A DNA stretch of 64,000 nt, from positions 68,015 through 132,014 of the forward strand of contig NZ_QLJH01000011.1 of the NCBI RefSeq assembly GCF_003951315.1, written 5' to 3'. The notes beneath the pieces are model-generated. The model did no database searches. It saw only the letters and a list, made by a program, of their open reading frames with translations, and was not told where the DNA came from. This document shows, piece by piece, positions 12,310-20,988 of this stretch. Both the position numbers and the translations under genes were made by a program. Positions within the stretch are counted from its first letter, which is position 1. Each line of letters begins with the position of its first letter. The stretch is from Sphingomonas sp. S-NIH.Pt15_0812. GTDB lineage: Bacteria > Pseudomonadota > Alphaproteobacteria > Sphingomonadales > Sphingomonadaceae.

Positions 12310-13647
12310 TCAGGGCGTCGCGCCGAGCGGCAATCCTTGCGCGTTGCGGGTGCGGACCGACCAGACGGCGGCGGCCGCCGCGAACATCAGCACGCCGCAC
12401 AGGCTCAGCACGTTGCGTGGATCGCCATCGAGCAGGGGCTGGTAGATGAAGGGCAGGGTGGCCGCGAGCAGCAGCATGGGGATGACGATCATCATGTTGA
12501 AGATGCCCATGTACACGCCGGTCCGCTCCGGCGGGATCGACCCGGCGAGGATGACATAGGGATTGCCCATGATGCTCGCCCAGCCCAGGCCGATGCCGAT
12601 CGCGGGCAGGAACAGCATCGCCTTGTCAGTGACATGCGGCAGCCAGAGCATCCCCGCGCCGGCGACGACCAGGCACAGCGCATGGAGCGTCGCCGCGCCC
12701 AGCCGCCGGGCGAGCGGGACCATCGCGAAGGCGGCGACGAAGGCGACGCCATTGTAGAAGGCGGCCATCTCGCCATTGGTCAGCACGGCGGAGTGGAAGC
12801 CGGACGAGGTCGGCACGTCGGTGCCATAGACCGAACGGCCGATGGCATAGATGACATAGGCCCAATAGGCCGCCATCGCATACCATTGGAACAGGCTCAT
12901 CAGCGCCAGCTTGCGCATCGCCAGCGGCATGTCGCGGATCGCGCGGCCGATCTCCGCCACCGCCGGTCCCAGGCCCTTGGGCTGCGCGGCGATATGCGCT
13001 CGCTCGGCCGTCGTCAGCGGCAGCTCGGGCACGCGCCGGATCGACCAGAGGATCGTGCAGAAGCTCAGCACCGCACCGGCCATGAAGGTGGCGCGCGCGG
13101 TATAGGGGATGTTGTGCGCGTCGACCCAATCCTGGTTCATCCCGAACAGCACGAGCAGGGAGGGCGTCAGGAAGGCGAGCATCTGCGCCAGCCCGGTAAA
13201 GGCGGATTGGGTAAGGAAGCCGATCTGGTGCTGGTCCTCGTTCAGCCGGTCGGAGACATAGGCGCGATACGGCTCCATGGTGATGTTGTTGCCGGCGTCG
13301 AGGATCCACAGCATCGACACCGCCATCAGCAGCGAACTGCTCAGCGGCATGAAGAACAGGCCGATCGCGCACAGCACCGCGCCGAACAGGAAATAGGGCG
13401 TGCGCCGCCCCCAGCGGCTGTCGGTCCGATCGCTCAGCGCGCCGATCAGCGGCTGGACGAGCAGCCCGGTGATCGGCCCGGCGAGTTGCAGCACCGGCAA
13501 CGACGCCTCGGACGCGCCGAGATAGCTGTAGATCGGGGCCATGTTGCCCTGTTGCAGGCCGAAGGAGAATTGCAGCCCCAGGAACCCCAGGTTCATCTCC
13601 AGGATGCGGGGTAGCGACAGACGGGGTTTTGCGGCGGGGGCGTGCAT
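12310..13647 (-). CDS. MFS/GPH sucrose-type symporter (SUT-like)
   Basis: 445-aa, ~12-TM inner-membrane transporter. The N-terminal MNLGFLGLQFSFGLQQGNMA and 'IGALSDRTDSRWGRRTPY' (the RxGRR loop) match the glycoside-pentoside-hexuronide/SUT sucrose:H+ symporter group. The start MHAPAAKPRLSL at 13647 is chosen because AGAGGA lies ~8 nt upstream; the frame is open to 13809, but that region holds the promoter/operator. First gene of a two-gene operon with the GH68 enzyme. Substrate sucrose is inferred from family resemblance plus this neighbour. Confidence 0.88.
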   Translation of the reverse strand: MHAPAAKPRLSLPRILEMNLGFLGLQFSFGLQQGNMAPIYSYLGASEASLPVLQLAGPITGLLVQPLIGALSDRTDSRWGRRTPYFLFGAVLCAIGLFFMPLSSSLLMAVSMLWILDAGNNITMEPYRAYVSDRLNEDQHQIGFLTQSAFTGLAQMLAFLTPSLLVLFGMNQDWVDAHNIPYTARATFMAGAVLSFCTILWSIRRVPELPLTTAERAHIAAQPKGLGPAVAEIGRAIRDMPLAMRKLALMSLFQWYAMAAYWAYVIYAIGRSVYGTDVPTSSGFHSAVLTNGEMAAFYNGVAFVAAFAMVPLARRLGAATLHALCLVVAGAGMLWLPHVTDKAMLFLPAIGIGLGWASIMGNPYVILAGSIPPERTGVYMGIFNMMIVIPMLLLAATLPFIYQPLLDGDPRNVLSLCGVLMFAAAAAVWSVRTRNAQGLPLGATP

Positions 13648-13710
13648 CCGATCATCCTCTCGGCCGCTTGTCGGCGGCTCTGGCGGCATCATGGCGGCAG
13701 TTGGACCAAC

Positions 13711-13730
13711 TTGCAACAATCGATTGCAGG
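13711..13730. promoter_or_regulatory. Candidate LacI-type operator upstream of the sucrose operon
   Basis: TTGCAACAATCGATTGCAGG contains the perfect 10-bp palindrome CAATCGATTG with a central CG, and TGCAA/TTGCA arms. LacI-family operators are usually palindromes centred on CG. It sits 64 bp upstream of the symporter start, between that gene and the divergent APC permease. Confidence 0.4.
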
Positions 13731-13820
13731 AACGGTACGGGCAGGGTGTGGTGCACGGCCGGCTTCCCGCCGTGCGGATCAGCGTGTACCGGACGGCAAC
13801 GACCGGCAAGGGGGAGCATG

Positions 13821-15233
13821 ATGGCGGGATCAGGCATTTTCAGGCGCAAGGCGATCGCGCTGCCAGAGGCGAAGCAGCAACTGGCGCGGACCTTGTCCTG
13901 GCCGCATCTGGTGGCGCTGGGCGTCGGTGCGATCGTCGGCACGGGCATATTGACGCTGATCGGCGTCGGGGCGGACCGCGCCGGACCGGCGGTGATCCTG
14001 TCCTTCGCCATCGCCGGCGCTATCTGCGCCTGCGCCGCGCTCGCCTATGCGGAGATGGCGACGATGATGCCCGTGTCGGGCAGCGCCTATACCTATAGCT
14101 ATGCGGTGCTGGGCGAGGTGATCGCCTGGGTCGTGGGATGGAGCCTGCTGGCGGAATATACGCTGGTCGTCGCCACCGTCGCGGTCGGCTGGTCGGGCTA
14201 TGCCAACGGCTTCCTGTTGGGCCTGGGCGTGCATCTGCCCGATGCGATGACCCATGGGCCGGCGCTGGTCGACGGCCGTATCGCGCAATGGGGCGTCAAC
14301 GTGCCCGCCCTGGTCATCGTCGCCCTGGTCGCCGGGCTGCTGACGCTCGGCACGCGCGAGAGCGCCACGATCAACGCGGTGCTGGTGGTGGTGAAGATGA
14401 TCGCGCTGGCCGTGTTCGTCGTCGTCGCCTTGCCCTATTTCGATACCGCCAACCTCAAGCCCTTCTCGCCCTTCGGCTTTGCCAAGGCGATGTCGCCGGA
14501 TGGCGTCGAGCGCGGCGTGATGGCGGCGGCGGCGATCATCTTCTTCGCCTTTTACGGCTTCGACGCGATCTCGACGGCGGCCGAAGAGGCCAAGGATCCC
14601 GGCCGCGACCTGGCGATCGGCATCGTCGGTTCGATGGTGGTCTGCATCGTCATCTATATGGTCGTTGCGATCGCGGCGGTCGGGGCCGTACCCTTCACCC
14701 GCTTCGGCGCCAGCCCCGAGCCGCTGGCGCTGATCCTGCGCGAACTGCGCCGCCCGGGCGTCGCCGCCTTCCTGGCCGGGTCGGCGGTGATCGCGCTGCC
14801 GACCGTGATCCTCGCCTTCCTCTACGGGCAGAGCCGCATCTTCTTCGTCATGGCGCGGGATCGGCTGCTGCCGGAGGGGCTGGCGCAGGTGTCGCGGCGC
14901 GGTACGCCGGTGCGGATCACCATCTTCACCGCCCTGCTGGTGATGGTGTTCGCGGGCTTCCTGCCGATCGATGCCATCGCCGCGCTCGCCAATGCCGGGA
15001 CGCTGACCGCCTTCGTCGCGGTGGCGGTGTGCATGTTGGTGATGCGCCGCCGCGCGCCCGACATGGCGCGGCCGTTCCGCACCCCCGCCGCCTGGGTCGT
15101 CGGCGCGGGCGCGATCCTGGGCTGCCTCTATCTGTTCGTCAGCCTGCCGACGCGGACGCAGCTCTGGTTCCTGGGCTGGAACCTGGTCGGGCTGGCGGTC
15201 TATTTTTTCTACGCGCGTCGGCGCGTCGCATGA
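13821..15233 (+). CDS. APC-family (cationic) amino acid permease
   Basis: 470-aa, 12-14 TM inner-membrane permease of the amino acid-polyamine-cation superfamily, closest in appearance to the CAT/YfnA branch: LVALGVGAIVGTGILTLIG in TM1 (the unwound helix-1 GxGIxxxxG site), 'AEMATMMPVSGSAYTYSY', 'FFAFYGFDAISTAAEEAKDP' in TM6 and 'RDRLLPEGLAQVSRRGTPVR'. AAGGGGGAG precedes two adjacent ATGs (13818 and 13821); 13821 has the better spacing. The stop codon overlaps the start of the MTA phosphorylase gene (ATGA), implying translational coupling. Substrate not determinable; a link with methionine/MTA metabolism is suggested only by context. Confidence 0.88.
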   Translation: MAGSGIFRRKAIALPEAKQQLARTLSWPHLVALGVGAIVGTGILTLIGVGADRAGPAVILSFAIAGAICACAALAYAEMATMMPVSGSAYTYSYAVLGEVIAWVVGWSLLAEYTLVVATVAVGWSGYANGFLLGLGVHLPDAMTHGPALVDGRIAQWGVNVPALVIVALVAGLLTLGTRESATINAVLVVVKMIALAVFVVVALPYFDTANLKPFSPFGFAKAMSPDGVERGVMAAAAIIFFAFYGFDAISTAAEEAKDPGRDLAIGIVGSMVVCIVIYMVVAIAAVGAVPFTRFGASPEPLALILRELRRPGVAAFLAGSAVIALPTVILAFLYGQSRIFFVMARDRLLPEGLAQVSRRGTPVRITIFTALLVMVFAGFLPIDAIAALANAGTLTAFVAVAVCMLVMRRRAPDMARPFRTPAAWVVGAGAILGCLYLFVSLPTRTQLWFLGWNLVGLAVYFFYARRRVA

Positions 15234-16096
15234 GCGGCTGGACGATCGGCCTGTTGGGCGGCTCCGGCCTGTACCAGATCGACGGGCTGGAGGAGGCGCG
15301 CTGGCAGCAGGTGGAGACCCCCTGGGGCGAGCCGTCCGACGCGATCCTGACCGGGCGGATCGGCCATGTCCGCGTCGCCTTCCTGCCGCGCCATGGTCGC
15401 GGCCATCGCATCGCGCCGGGCGAGATCAATGCGCGTGCCAATATCGATGCGCTGAAGCGACTGGGCGTCACCGACCTGCTCGCCATCTCCTCGGTCGGAT
15501 CGCTGCGCGAGGACCGCGCGCCGGGCAGCTTCACGATCGTCGACCAGTTCATCGACCGTACCCGGGGGCGGGCGGAAAGCTTCTTCGGCACGGGCCTGGT
15601 CGCGCATGTGTCGATGGCCGATCCGGTCTGCCCGCGCCTTTCGGCGCTGGCGGCGGACGCGGTGCGGGCAGCGGGCGGGACGGTGACGCGCGGCGGGACC
15701 TATCTGGCGATGGAGGGGCCCGCCTTCTCGACCCGCGCCGAAAGCCGGCTCTATCGCCAATGGGGCGCGGACGTGATCGGCATGACCGCCATGCCCGAGG
15801 CCAAGCTCGCCCGCGAGGCGGAGCTGCCCTATGCGCTGATCGCGATGGTCACCGATTACGACGCCTGGCGCGAGGAAGCGGCGGCGGTCGATGTCGCGCA
15901 GGTGCTGGCGCAGGTCGGCGCGAATACGGCGCTGGCGCGGGAGACGCTGCGCCGCCTGTTGCTGGCGCTGCCGGAGGAGCGACCGGGCTCGCCCATCGAT
16001 ACCGGGCTGGATCAGGCGATCATCACGCCGCCGCACGCGCGGGCGCCGGCGATGATCGCGAGGCTGGATGCGGTGGCGGGGCGGGCCGTCCGCTGA
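15230..16096 (+). CDS. mtnP: S-methyl-5'-thioadenosine phosphorylase
   Basis: Cleaves methylthioadenosine with phosphate to adenine and methylthioribose-1-phosphate, recycling the by-product of polyamine or homoserine-lactone synthesis. 288 aa. Motifs: GLLGGSGLYQIDGL at the N-terminus, FLPRHGRGHRIAP (phosphate site), LAISSVGSLRED, YLAMEGPAFSTRAESRLYR and GADVIGMTAMPEAKLAREAE, then MVTDYDAW, all matching the MTAP branch rather than general purine nucleoside phosphorylases. ATG 15230 overlaps the permease stop by 4 nt (ATGA); the frame is open far upstream, but those codons are the out-of-frame permease. No mtnA or mtnK in the window. Confidence 0.93.
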   Translation: MSGWTIGLLGGSGLYQIDGLEEARWQQVETPWGEPSDAILTGRIGHVRVAFLPRHGRGHRIAPGEINARANIDALKRLGVTDLLAISSVGSLREDRAPGSFTIVDQFIDRTRGRAESFFGTGLVAHVSMADPVCPRLSALAADAVRAAGGTVTRGGTYLAMEGPAFSTRAESRLYRQWGADVIGMTAMPEAKLAREAELPYALIAMVTDYDAWREEAAAVDVAQVLAQVGANTALARETLRRLLLALPEERPGSPIDTGLDQAIITPPHARAPAMIARLDAVAGRAVR

Positions 16097-16105
16097 ACCC
16101 GATCC

Positions 16106-17689
16106 TCACTCCGCCCGGGGCGCTCCGGACGGGGTGACCGGCCGGGGTCCGTCCGCGGTCGCCTCCAGCGAGGAGTCGCCGCCGATCGCGCGATAGATCG
16201 CGACCCGGTTCGATGCGCTGGTGAACAGCGTCGCGATCAGCGAGCGTTGCGCCGTGTAGAGCGTCCGCTGCGCGTCCAGCGTGTTGAGGAACGGGGTGAC
16301 GCCGCCGCGATAGGCGGCATCGGTCAGACGCAGCGTATCGGCATTGGCGCCCACCAGCCGGCGATTGGCGGCGAGCTGGTCGGCGATGGTGCCTTGCCGG
16401 GCCAGGGCATCGGCGGTGTCGCGAAAGGCGGACTGGATCGTCCGCTCATAGCTGGCCAGCGCGGCATCGCGCTGCGCCTCGGTATAGCGGACGTTCGCCC
16501 GGCCGGCCCCGGCCTGGAAGATCGGATAGCTGACGTTCGGCGCGACCGAATAGTTGAAGGCGTCGCCGGTGAAGAGCGATGACAGGGCGGTCGAGGCGAA
16601 GCCGACCAGCCCGGTCAGCGAGATGCGCGGGAACAGCGCCGCGCGCGCCGCGCCGATCTCAGCGTTGTAGGCGCGAAGCTGATATTCCGCCTGCACCACG
16701 TCGGGCCGGCGCAGCAGGATCGAACTGTCCAGCCCGGCGGGCAGGGCCGCGATGCTGCCGGCGACGTCCTCGATCGGGCCGGGCAACAGCCGCTGATCGA
16801 AGGGCGCGCCAACCAGCAGTTGCAGGGCGTTGACGTCCTGCGCCACCAGCGTGCGCTGCTGGGCGAGATCGGCCTCGGCGGTCGCCAGCACCTGTTGCGC
16901 CTGGGTCAGGTCGGTACGGGGCGCGATGCCGCCGTCGAGCCGGGCCCGGGTCAGCTGGACGATGCGCCGCGCATTGGCGGCGGTATCGTTGGCGATGCGG
17001 TAGAGGCTCTGGTCGGCGGCATAGGTCAGCCATGCATCGGCGATGTCGCCGACCAGGGTCAGCCGGGTGGCGCGCGCGCCGGCCTCGGTCGCGAAATAGC
17101 GGTCGAGCGCGGCGCGGCTCAGGCTGCGGATGCGGCCGAACAGGTCGAGTTCGAAGGCGGTGGTGCCCAGGCCCACCGACCAGGCGCTGCCCGAGCGCGA
17201 GGTGGTGACGATCGTGCCGCCGCCATTATTGCCGCCGCCCACGCCACCGGTGCCGCCGCCCGTGGGATCGCCGGTTCCACCCGTGCCAGTCCCGCCGGTG
17301 CCCGTGCCGCCCGTCCCGGTTCCGCCGCCCGAGAGGTTGGTCGCGCCGTTGCCGCCGCCCTGATAGCTGTAGCGACCGGTCGCCGCGATCTGCGGCAACA
17401 GGCTGGCGCGCTGGACGCGATATTGCGCGCGCGCCGCCTCGATATTGGCCACGGCGATGCGCAGGTCGCGATTGTTGACCAGCGCCTGGCCGATCAGCGT
17501 CTGGAGACGCTGGTCGGTGAAGACCTGCGGATAGGTGATCGCGGGCAGCGACGCCTCTTGCTGGCGCAGATAGGCATCGCCCACCGGCCAGCTCGGCGGC
17601 ACCGGCAATTCGGCGCGCTGGTATTTGGGCGCGAGGCTGCATGCCGACAGCGCGACGGTGGCGAGCAGCAGGGGGACGTTACGCATCAT
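16106..17689 (-). CDS. RND efflux outer-membrane lipoprotein, OprM/NodT type
   Basis: 527-aa outer-membrane channel of a tripartite pump. Lipoprotein signal MMRNVPLLLATVALSAC with the modifiable Cys at 17. Two outer-membrane efflux repeats with coiled-coil hairpins follow (for example DQRLQTLIGQALVNNRDLRI and ELDLFGRIRSLSRAALDRYF; DVVQAEYQLRAYNAEIGAAR in the second half). Odd feature: a 48-residue Gly/Thr/Asn-rich insert at 111-158 with three TGTGG repeats, absent from typical OprM. Start ATG overlaps the RND permease stop (ATGA at 17689-17686), so the three pump genes are translationally coupled. Last gene of the operon; the mtnP gene ends 9 bp away, convergently. Confidence 0.94.
   Translation of the reverse strand: MMRNVPLLLATVALSACSLAPKYQRAELPVPPSWPVGDAYLRQQEASLPAITYPQVFTDQRLQTLIGQALVNNRDLRIAVANIEAARAQYRVQRASLLPQIAATGRYSYQGGGNGATNLSGGGTGTGGTGTGGTGTGGTGDPTGGGTGGVGGGNNGGGTIVTTSRSGSAWSVGLGTTAFELDLFGRIRSLSRAALDRYFATEAGARATRLTLVGDIADAWLTYAADQSLYRIANDTAANARRIVQLTRARLDGGIAPRTDLTQAQQVLATAEADLAQQRTLVAQDVNALQLLVGAPFDQRLLPGPIEDVAGSIAALPAGLDSSILLRRPDVVQAEYQLRAYNAEIGAARAALFPRISLTGLVGFASTALSSLFTGDAFNYSVAPNVSYPIFQAGAGRANVRYTEAQRDAALASYERTIQSAFRDTADALARQGTIADQLAANRRLVGANADTLRLTDAAYRGGVTPFLNTLDAQRTLYTAQRSLIATLFTSASNRVAIYRAIGGDSSLEATADGPRPVTPSGAPRAE
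17216..17359 (-). repeat. Gly/Thr-rich repeat segment inside the efflux channel gene
   Basis: Codes for residues 111-158 of the OprM-like protein: GGG/GG blocks with three consecutive TGTGG units and a final GGGNNGGG. The DNA is a degenerate hexa/pentadecamer repeat of GGN-ACN codons. Low-complexity insertion in an otherwise conserved protein. Confidence 0.8.
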
Positions 17690-20600
17690 GCGGGTTCCGG
17701 TCGGGTCTGATGGCCGTTTTGGGGCTGATGCGGGCCCTGCGGCCGAGGCGGGCCATAGGGCGTGTCGCCGTCGCCATGATCGTCGTCCTTGCCCTGGTGA
17801 CCAGTCGGGCGACCGCGCAGCTTGGCGATACCGTCGCGCACGCCGCGACGGACCAGGACGAAGAACAACGGGATGTAGAAGATCGCCAGGAAGGTGGCCG
17901 ACAGCATCCCGCCGATCACCGCCGTACCGATCGCGATGCGGCTGTTGGCGCCCGCACCGGTCGAGATGGCGAGCGGCAGCACGCCGAAGATGAAGGCGAA
18001 GCTGGTCATCAGGATCGGCCGCAGACGGATCTTCGCCGCCTCCAGCGCCGCATCCATCACCCGCTTGCCCTGGCGTTCGGCCTGTTCGGCGAACTCGATC
18101 ATCAGGATCGCGTTCTTCGCCGCCAGCCCCATCGTCGTCAGCAGGCCGATCTGGAGATAGACGTCGTTGGTCAGGCCGCGCAGCGTGACGAAGGCGATCG
18201 CGCCGATCAGCCCCAACGGGATGATGAGCAGCACCGCGAACGGAATCGACCAGCTTTCGTACAGCGCCGCCAGGCACAGGAACACAACCAGGATCGACAG
18301 GCCGTAGAGGATCGGCGCCTGGCCCGAGGAGACATCCTCCTGATAGGACAGGCCGGCCAGCGCCACCGAGGTGCCGGGGATCTGCCCCGCCAGCCGCCGC
18401 ATCGTCTCCAACGCCTGGCCCGAACTCTGCCCCGGCGCGGCCGAGCCCTGGAATTCATAGGACTGGATGCCGTTGAAGCGCGACAGCGACACCGGCGCCT
18501 TCTGCCAGTTGGTGGTGGCGAAGGAGGAGAAGGGGACCATCTGCCCCTGCGATCCGCGCACGAACCACTGGTCCAGGTCCGATGGCTTCGAACGATACGG
18601 CGCGTCGCCCTGCACGAACACGCGCTTCACGCGACCCCGGTCGAGGAAGTCGTTGACATATTGGCCGCCCCAGGCCGCCGACAACGTCGCGTTGACGTTC
18701 GCCTGGGTCAGGCCGAAGCTGGACAGCTTCTGCGGATCGACATCGACATGCAGGGTCGGCACGTCGGGCAGTTCGGTCAGGCGGACGCCGACCAGCGATG
18801 GTTCGGCCGACGCGGCGGCCAGCAGCTTGTCGCGCTGGGCCTCGAACTTCTCGATGCTCATGCCGCTGGTGTTCTGCAACTCGATCGTGAAGCCGTTGGA
18901 CTGGCCCAGACCGCGCACCGCCGGCGGCACCAGCGCATAGACCTGCGCGTCGCGCAGGTTGCTGAACGCGCCCGATGCGCGGCCGGTGATGGCGTCGGCG
19001 CTGTTCTCCTTGCCCTCGCGCTCCGCCCAGTTCTTGAGCGCGACGAAGCCCAGGCCGGTGTTCTGCCCGCCGGGCGCGCCGCCGCCGCCGATGCCGCTGA
19101 CCGAGAAGGCGGTCGCGATGTTCTTGCCCTCGTTGGTCAGGAAGTATTTCTCGACTTCCTTCTGCACCTCGAAGGTGCGGTTCTGGGTCGAGCCGGGCGG
19201 CAACTGGAACTGGACGATGCCGATGCCCTGGTCCTCGGTCGGCAGGAAGCCGGTCGGCAGGCGCAGGAACAGCAAGGCCAGCACCGCGACCACGACGACA
19301 TAGATGCCCAGCCACAGCCATTTGCGCGCGACGATCGCCTTGACCGCGCCGACATAGCGGTCGCTCGCCCGATCGAAGCCGTTGTTGAAATTGTCGCGCG
19401 CGCGTTCGAAGAAATGCGCGACCTTGGGGAAGCGGCGGCCGAGGAAGCTGTCGTCGATCGGATCGCCGCTCTCGTCCTGCTTCTTCTGCTTGAGCAGCGT
19501 CGCGGTGAGCGCGGGCGACAGGATCAAAGCGACCAGCACTGACAGGATCATCGCCGAAACGATGGTCAGCGAGAACTGCCGATAGATCACGCCGGTCGAC
19601 CCGCCGAAGAACGCCATGGGCAGGAACACCGCCGACAGCACCAGCGCGATCGCGATCAGCGCGACGGTGATCTCGTCCATCGACTGGATCGTCGCCTCGC
19701 GCGGCGACATGCCGGGATTTTCCTCCAGCAGGCGCTCGACATTCTCCACCACGACGATCGCGTCGTCGACCAGCAGGCCGATCGCCAGCACGAGCCCGAA
19801 CAGGGTCAGCGTGTTGATCGAGAAGCCGGCCAGATAGAAGACCGCGAAGGTGCCGAGCAGCACCACCGGCACCGCGATGGCGGGCACCAACGTCGCGCGC
19901 CAGCTTTGCAGGAAGACGAACATGACGATGACGACCAGGATGATCGCCTCGATCAGCGTCTTCACCACCTCCTCGATCGACAGCTTGATGAACTCGGTCG
20001 AGTCGTTGACGAAGGTATATTCGTAGCCGGGCGGGAAGGACTTGGCGCTCTCGGCGACCTGCGCCTTGACCAGCTCGGCGGTCTTCAGCGCGTCGGCGCC
20101 GGGGGCGAGCAGCACCGCGATGCCGGCGCCCGGATGCGCGTTGACGCGGCTGAGCGCGGCATAGCTTTCCGCGCCCAGTTCCACCCAGCCCACATCCTTG
20201 ATGCGCACGGCCGCGCCGTCATTGGTGGTCTTGAGCAGGATGTTGCGGAACTGCTCGGGCGTCTGGAGCCGCGACTGGGCGGTGACGACCGCGTTCAGAT
20301 ACTGGTTGGCGCCCGAAGGCTGGCCGCCCAGTTCGCCCGCCGCGACCTCGGTATTCTGGGTCTGGATCGCCTGGACCACGTCCGACGGGATGAGCTGATA
20401 GGCGTTGAGCTTGTTGGGATCGAGCCAGATCCGCATCGCATATTGCGAGCCGAAGACATTGGTGTCGCCGACGCCCGGCGTGCGGCCGAGCGGGTCCTGG
20501 AGCGATGAGGTGAGATAGTCCGACACGTCGCGATTGGTCGTACGGTCGGTGGTGTCGTAGACGGCGGCGACCAGCAGGAAATCGGGGTTCGACTTGCGGA

Positions 20601-20988
20601 CGATCAGGCCCTGCTGCTGCACCTGCTGGGGCAGGCGGGGCAGCGCCTGCTGCACCTGGTTCTGCACCTGGACCTGGGCGATGTCGGGGTCGGTGCCCTT
20701 GTCGAAGGTCACGGTGATCGTCACCTGGCCACGGCTGGACGAGGCGGACTGGAAATAGAGCAGCCCGTCGATGCCGGTCAGCGTCTGTTCGACGACCTGG
20801 GTGACGCTGTTCTGGATGGTCTGGGCGTTGGCGCCCGGATAGGTGGCGCGGATCGACACCTGGGGCGGGGCGACGTCGGGATATTGCGCGATCGGCAGGC
20901 CGAGGATGCCGCCCACGCCCGCCAGCATCACGATGATCGCGAGCACCCAGGCGAAGATCGGACGGTCGATGAAGATCCGGCTGAGCAT
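17686..20988 (-). CDS. RND multidrug efflux permease, AcrB/MexB (HAE1) type
   Basis: 1100-aa proton-driven trimeric inner-membrane pump. The N-terminus (SRIFIDRPIFAWVLAIIVML) and 'LPIAQYPDVAPPQVSIRATYPGA' are diagnostic of HAE1. TM4 carries 'GLVLAIGLLVDDAIVVVENV' with the paired Asp residues of the proton relay, and TM10 region has 'LRPILMTSFAFIFGVLPLAI'. Two large periplasmic porter/docking loops are present. It starts within the stop codon of the adaptor gene (TGATG, 1-nt overlap) and its stop overlaps the channel gene. Slightly longer than AcrB (1049 aa), mostly through a C-terminal cytoplasmic tail rich in His, Gly and Asp. No local TetR/MarR regulator. Confidence 0.96.
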   Translation of the reverse strand: MLSRIFIDRPIFAWVLAIIVMLAGVGGILGLPIAQYPDVAPPQVSIRATYPGANAQTIQNSVTQVVEQTLTGIDGLLYFQSASSSRGQVTITVTFDKGTDPDIAQVQVQNQVQQALPRLPQQVQQQGLIVRKSNPDFLLVAAVYDTTDRTTNRDVSDYLTSSLQDPLGRTPGVGDTNVFGSQYAMRIWLDPNKLNAYQLIPSDVVQAIQTQNTEVAAGELGGQPSGANQYLNAVVTAQSRLQTPEQFRNILLKTTNDGAAVRIKDVGWVELGAESYAALSRVNAHPGAGIAVLLAPGADALKTAELVKAQVAESAKSFPPGYEYTFVNDSTEFIKLSIEEVVKTLIEAIILVVIVMFVFLQSWRATLVPAIAVPVVLLGTFAVFYLAGFSINTLTLFGLVLAIGLLVDDAIVVVENVERLLEENPGMSPREATIQSMDEITVALIAIALVLSAVFLPMAFFGGSTGVIYRQFSLTIVSAMILSVLVALILSPALTATLLKQKKQDESGDPIDDSFLGRRFPKVAHFFERARDNFNNGFDRASDRYVGAVKAIVARKWLWLGIYVVVVAVLALLFLRLPTGFLPTEDQGIGIVQFQLPPGSTQNRTFEVQKEVEKYFLTNEGKNIATAFSVSGIGGGGAPGGQNTGLGFVALKNWAEREGKENSADAITGRASGAFSNLRDAQVYALVPPAVRGLGQSNGFTIELQNTSGMSIEKFEAQRDKLLAAASAEPSLVGVRLTELPDVPTLHVDVDPQKLSSFGLTQANVNATLSAAWGGQYVNDFLDRGRVKRVFVQGDAPYRSKPSDLDQWFVRGSQGQMVPFSSFATTNWQKAPVSLSRFNGIQSYEFQGSAAPGQSSGQALETMRRLAGQIPGTSVALAGLSYQEDVSSGQAPILYGLSILVVFLCLAALYESWSIPFAVLLIIPLGLIGAIAFVTLRGLTNDVYLQIGLLTTMGLAAKNAILMIEFAEQAERQGKRVMDAALEAAKIRLRPILMTSFAFIFGVLPLAISTGAGANSRIAIGTAVIGGMLSATFLAIFYIPLFFVLVRRGVRDGIAKLRGRPTGHQGKDDDHGDGDTPYGPPRPQGPHQPQNGHQTRPEPA

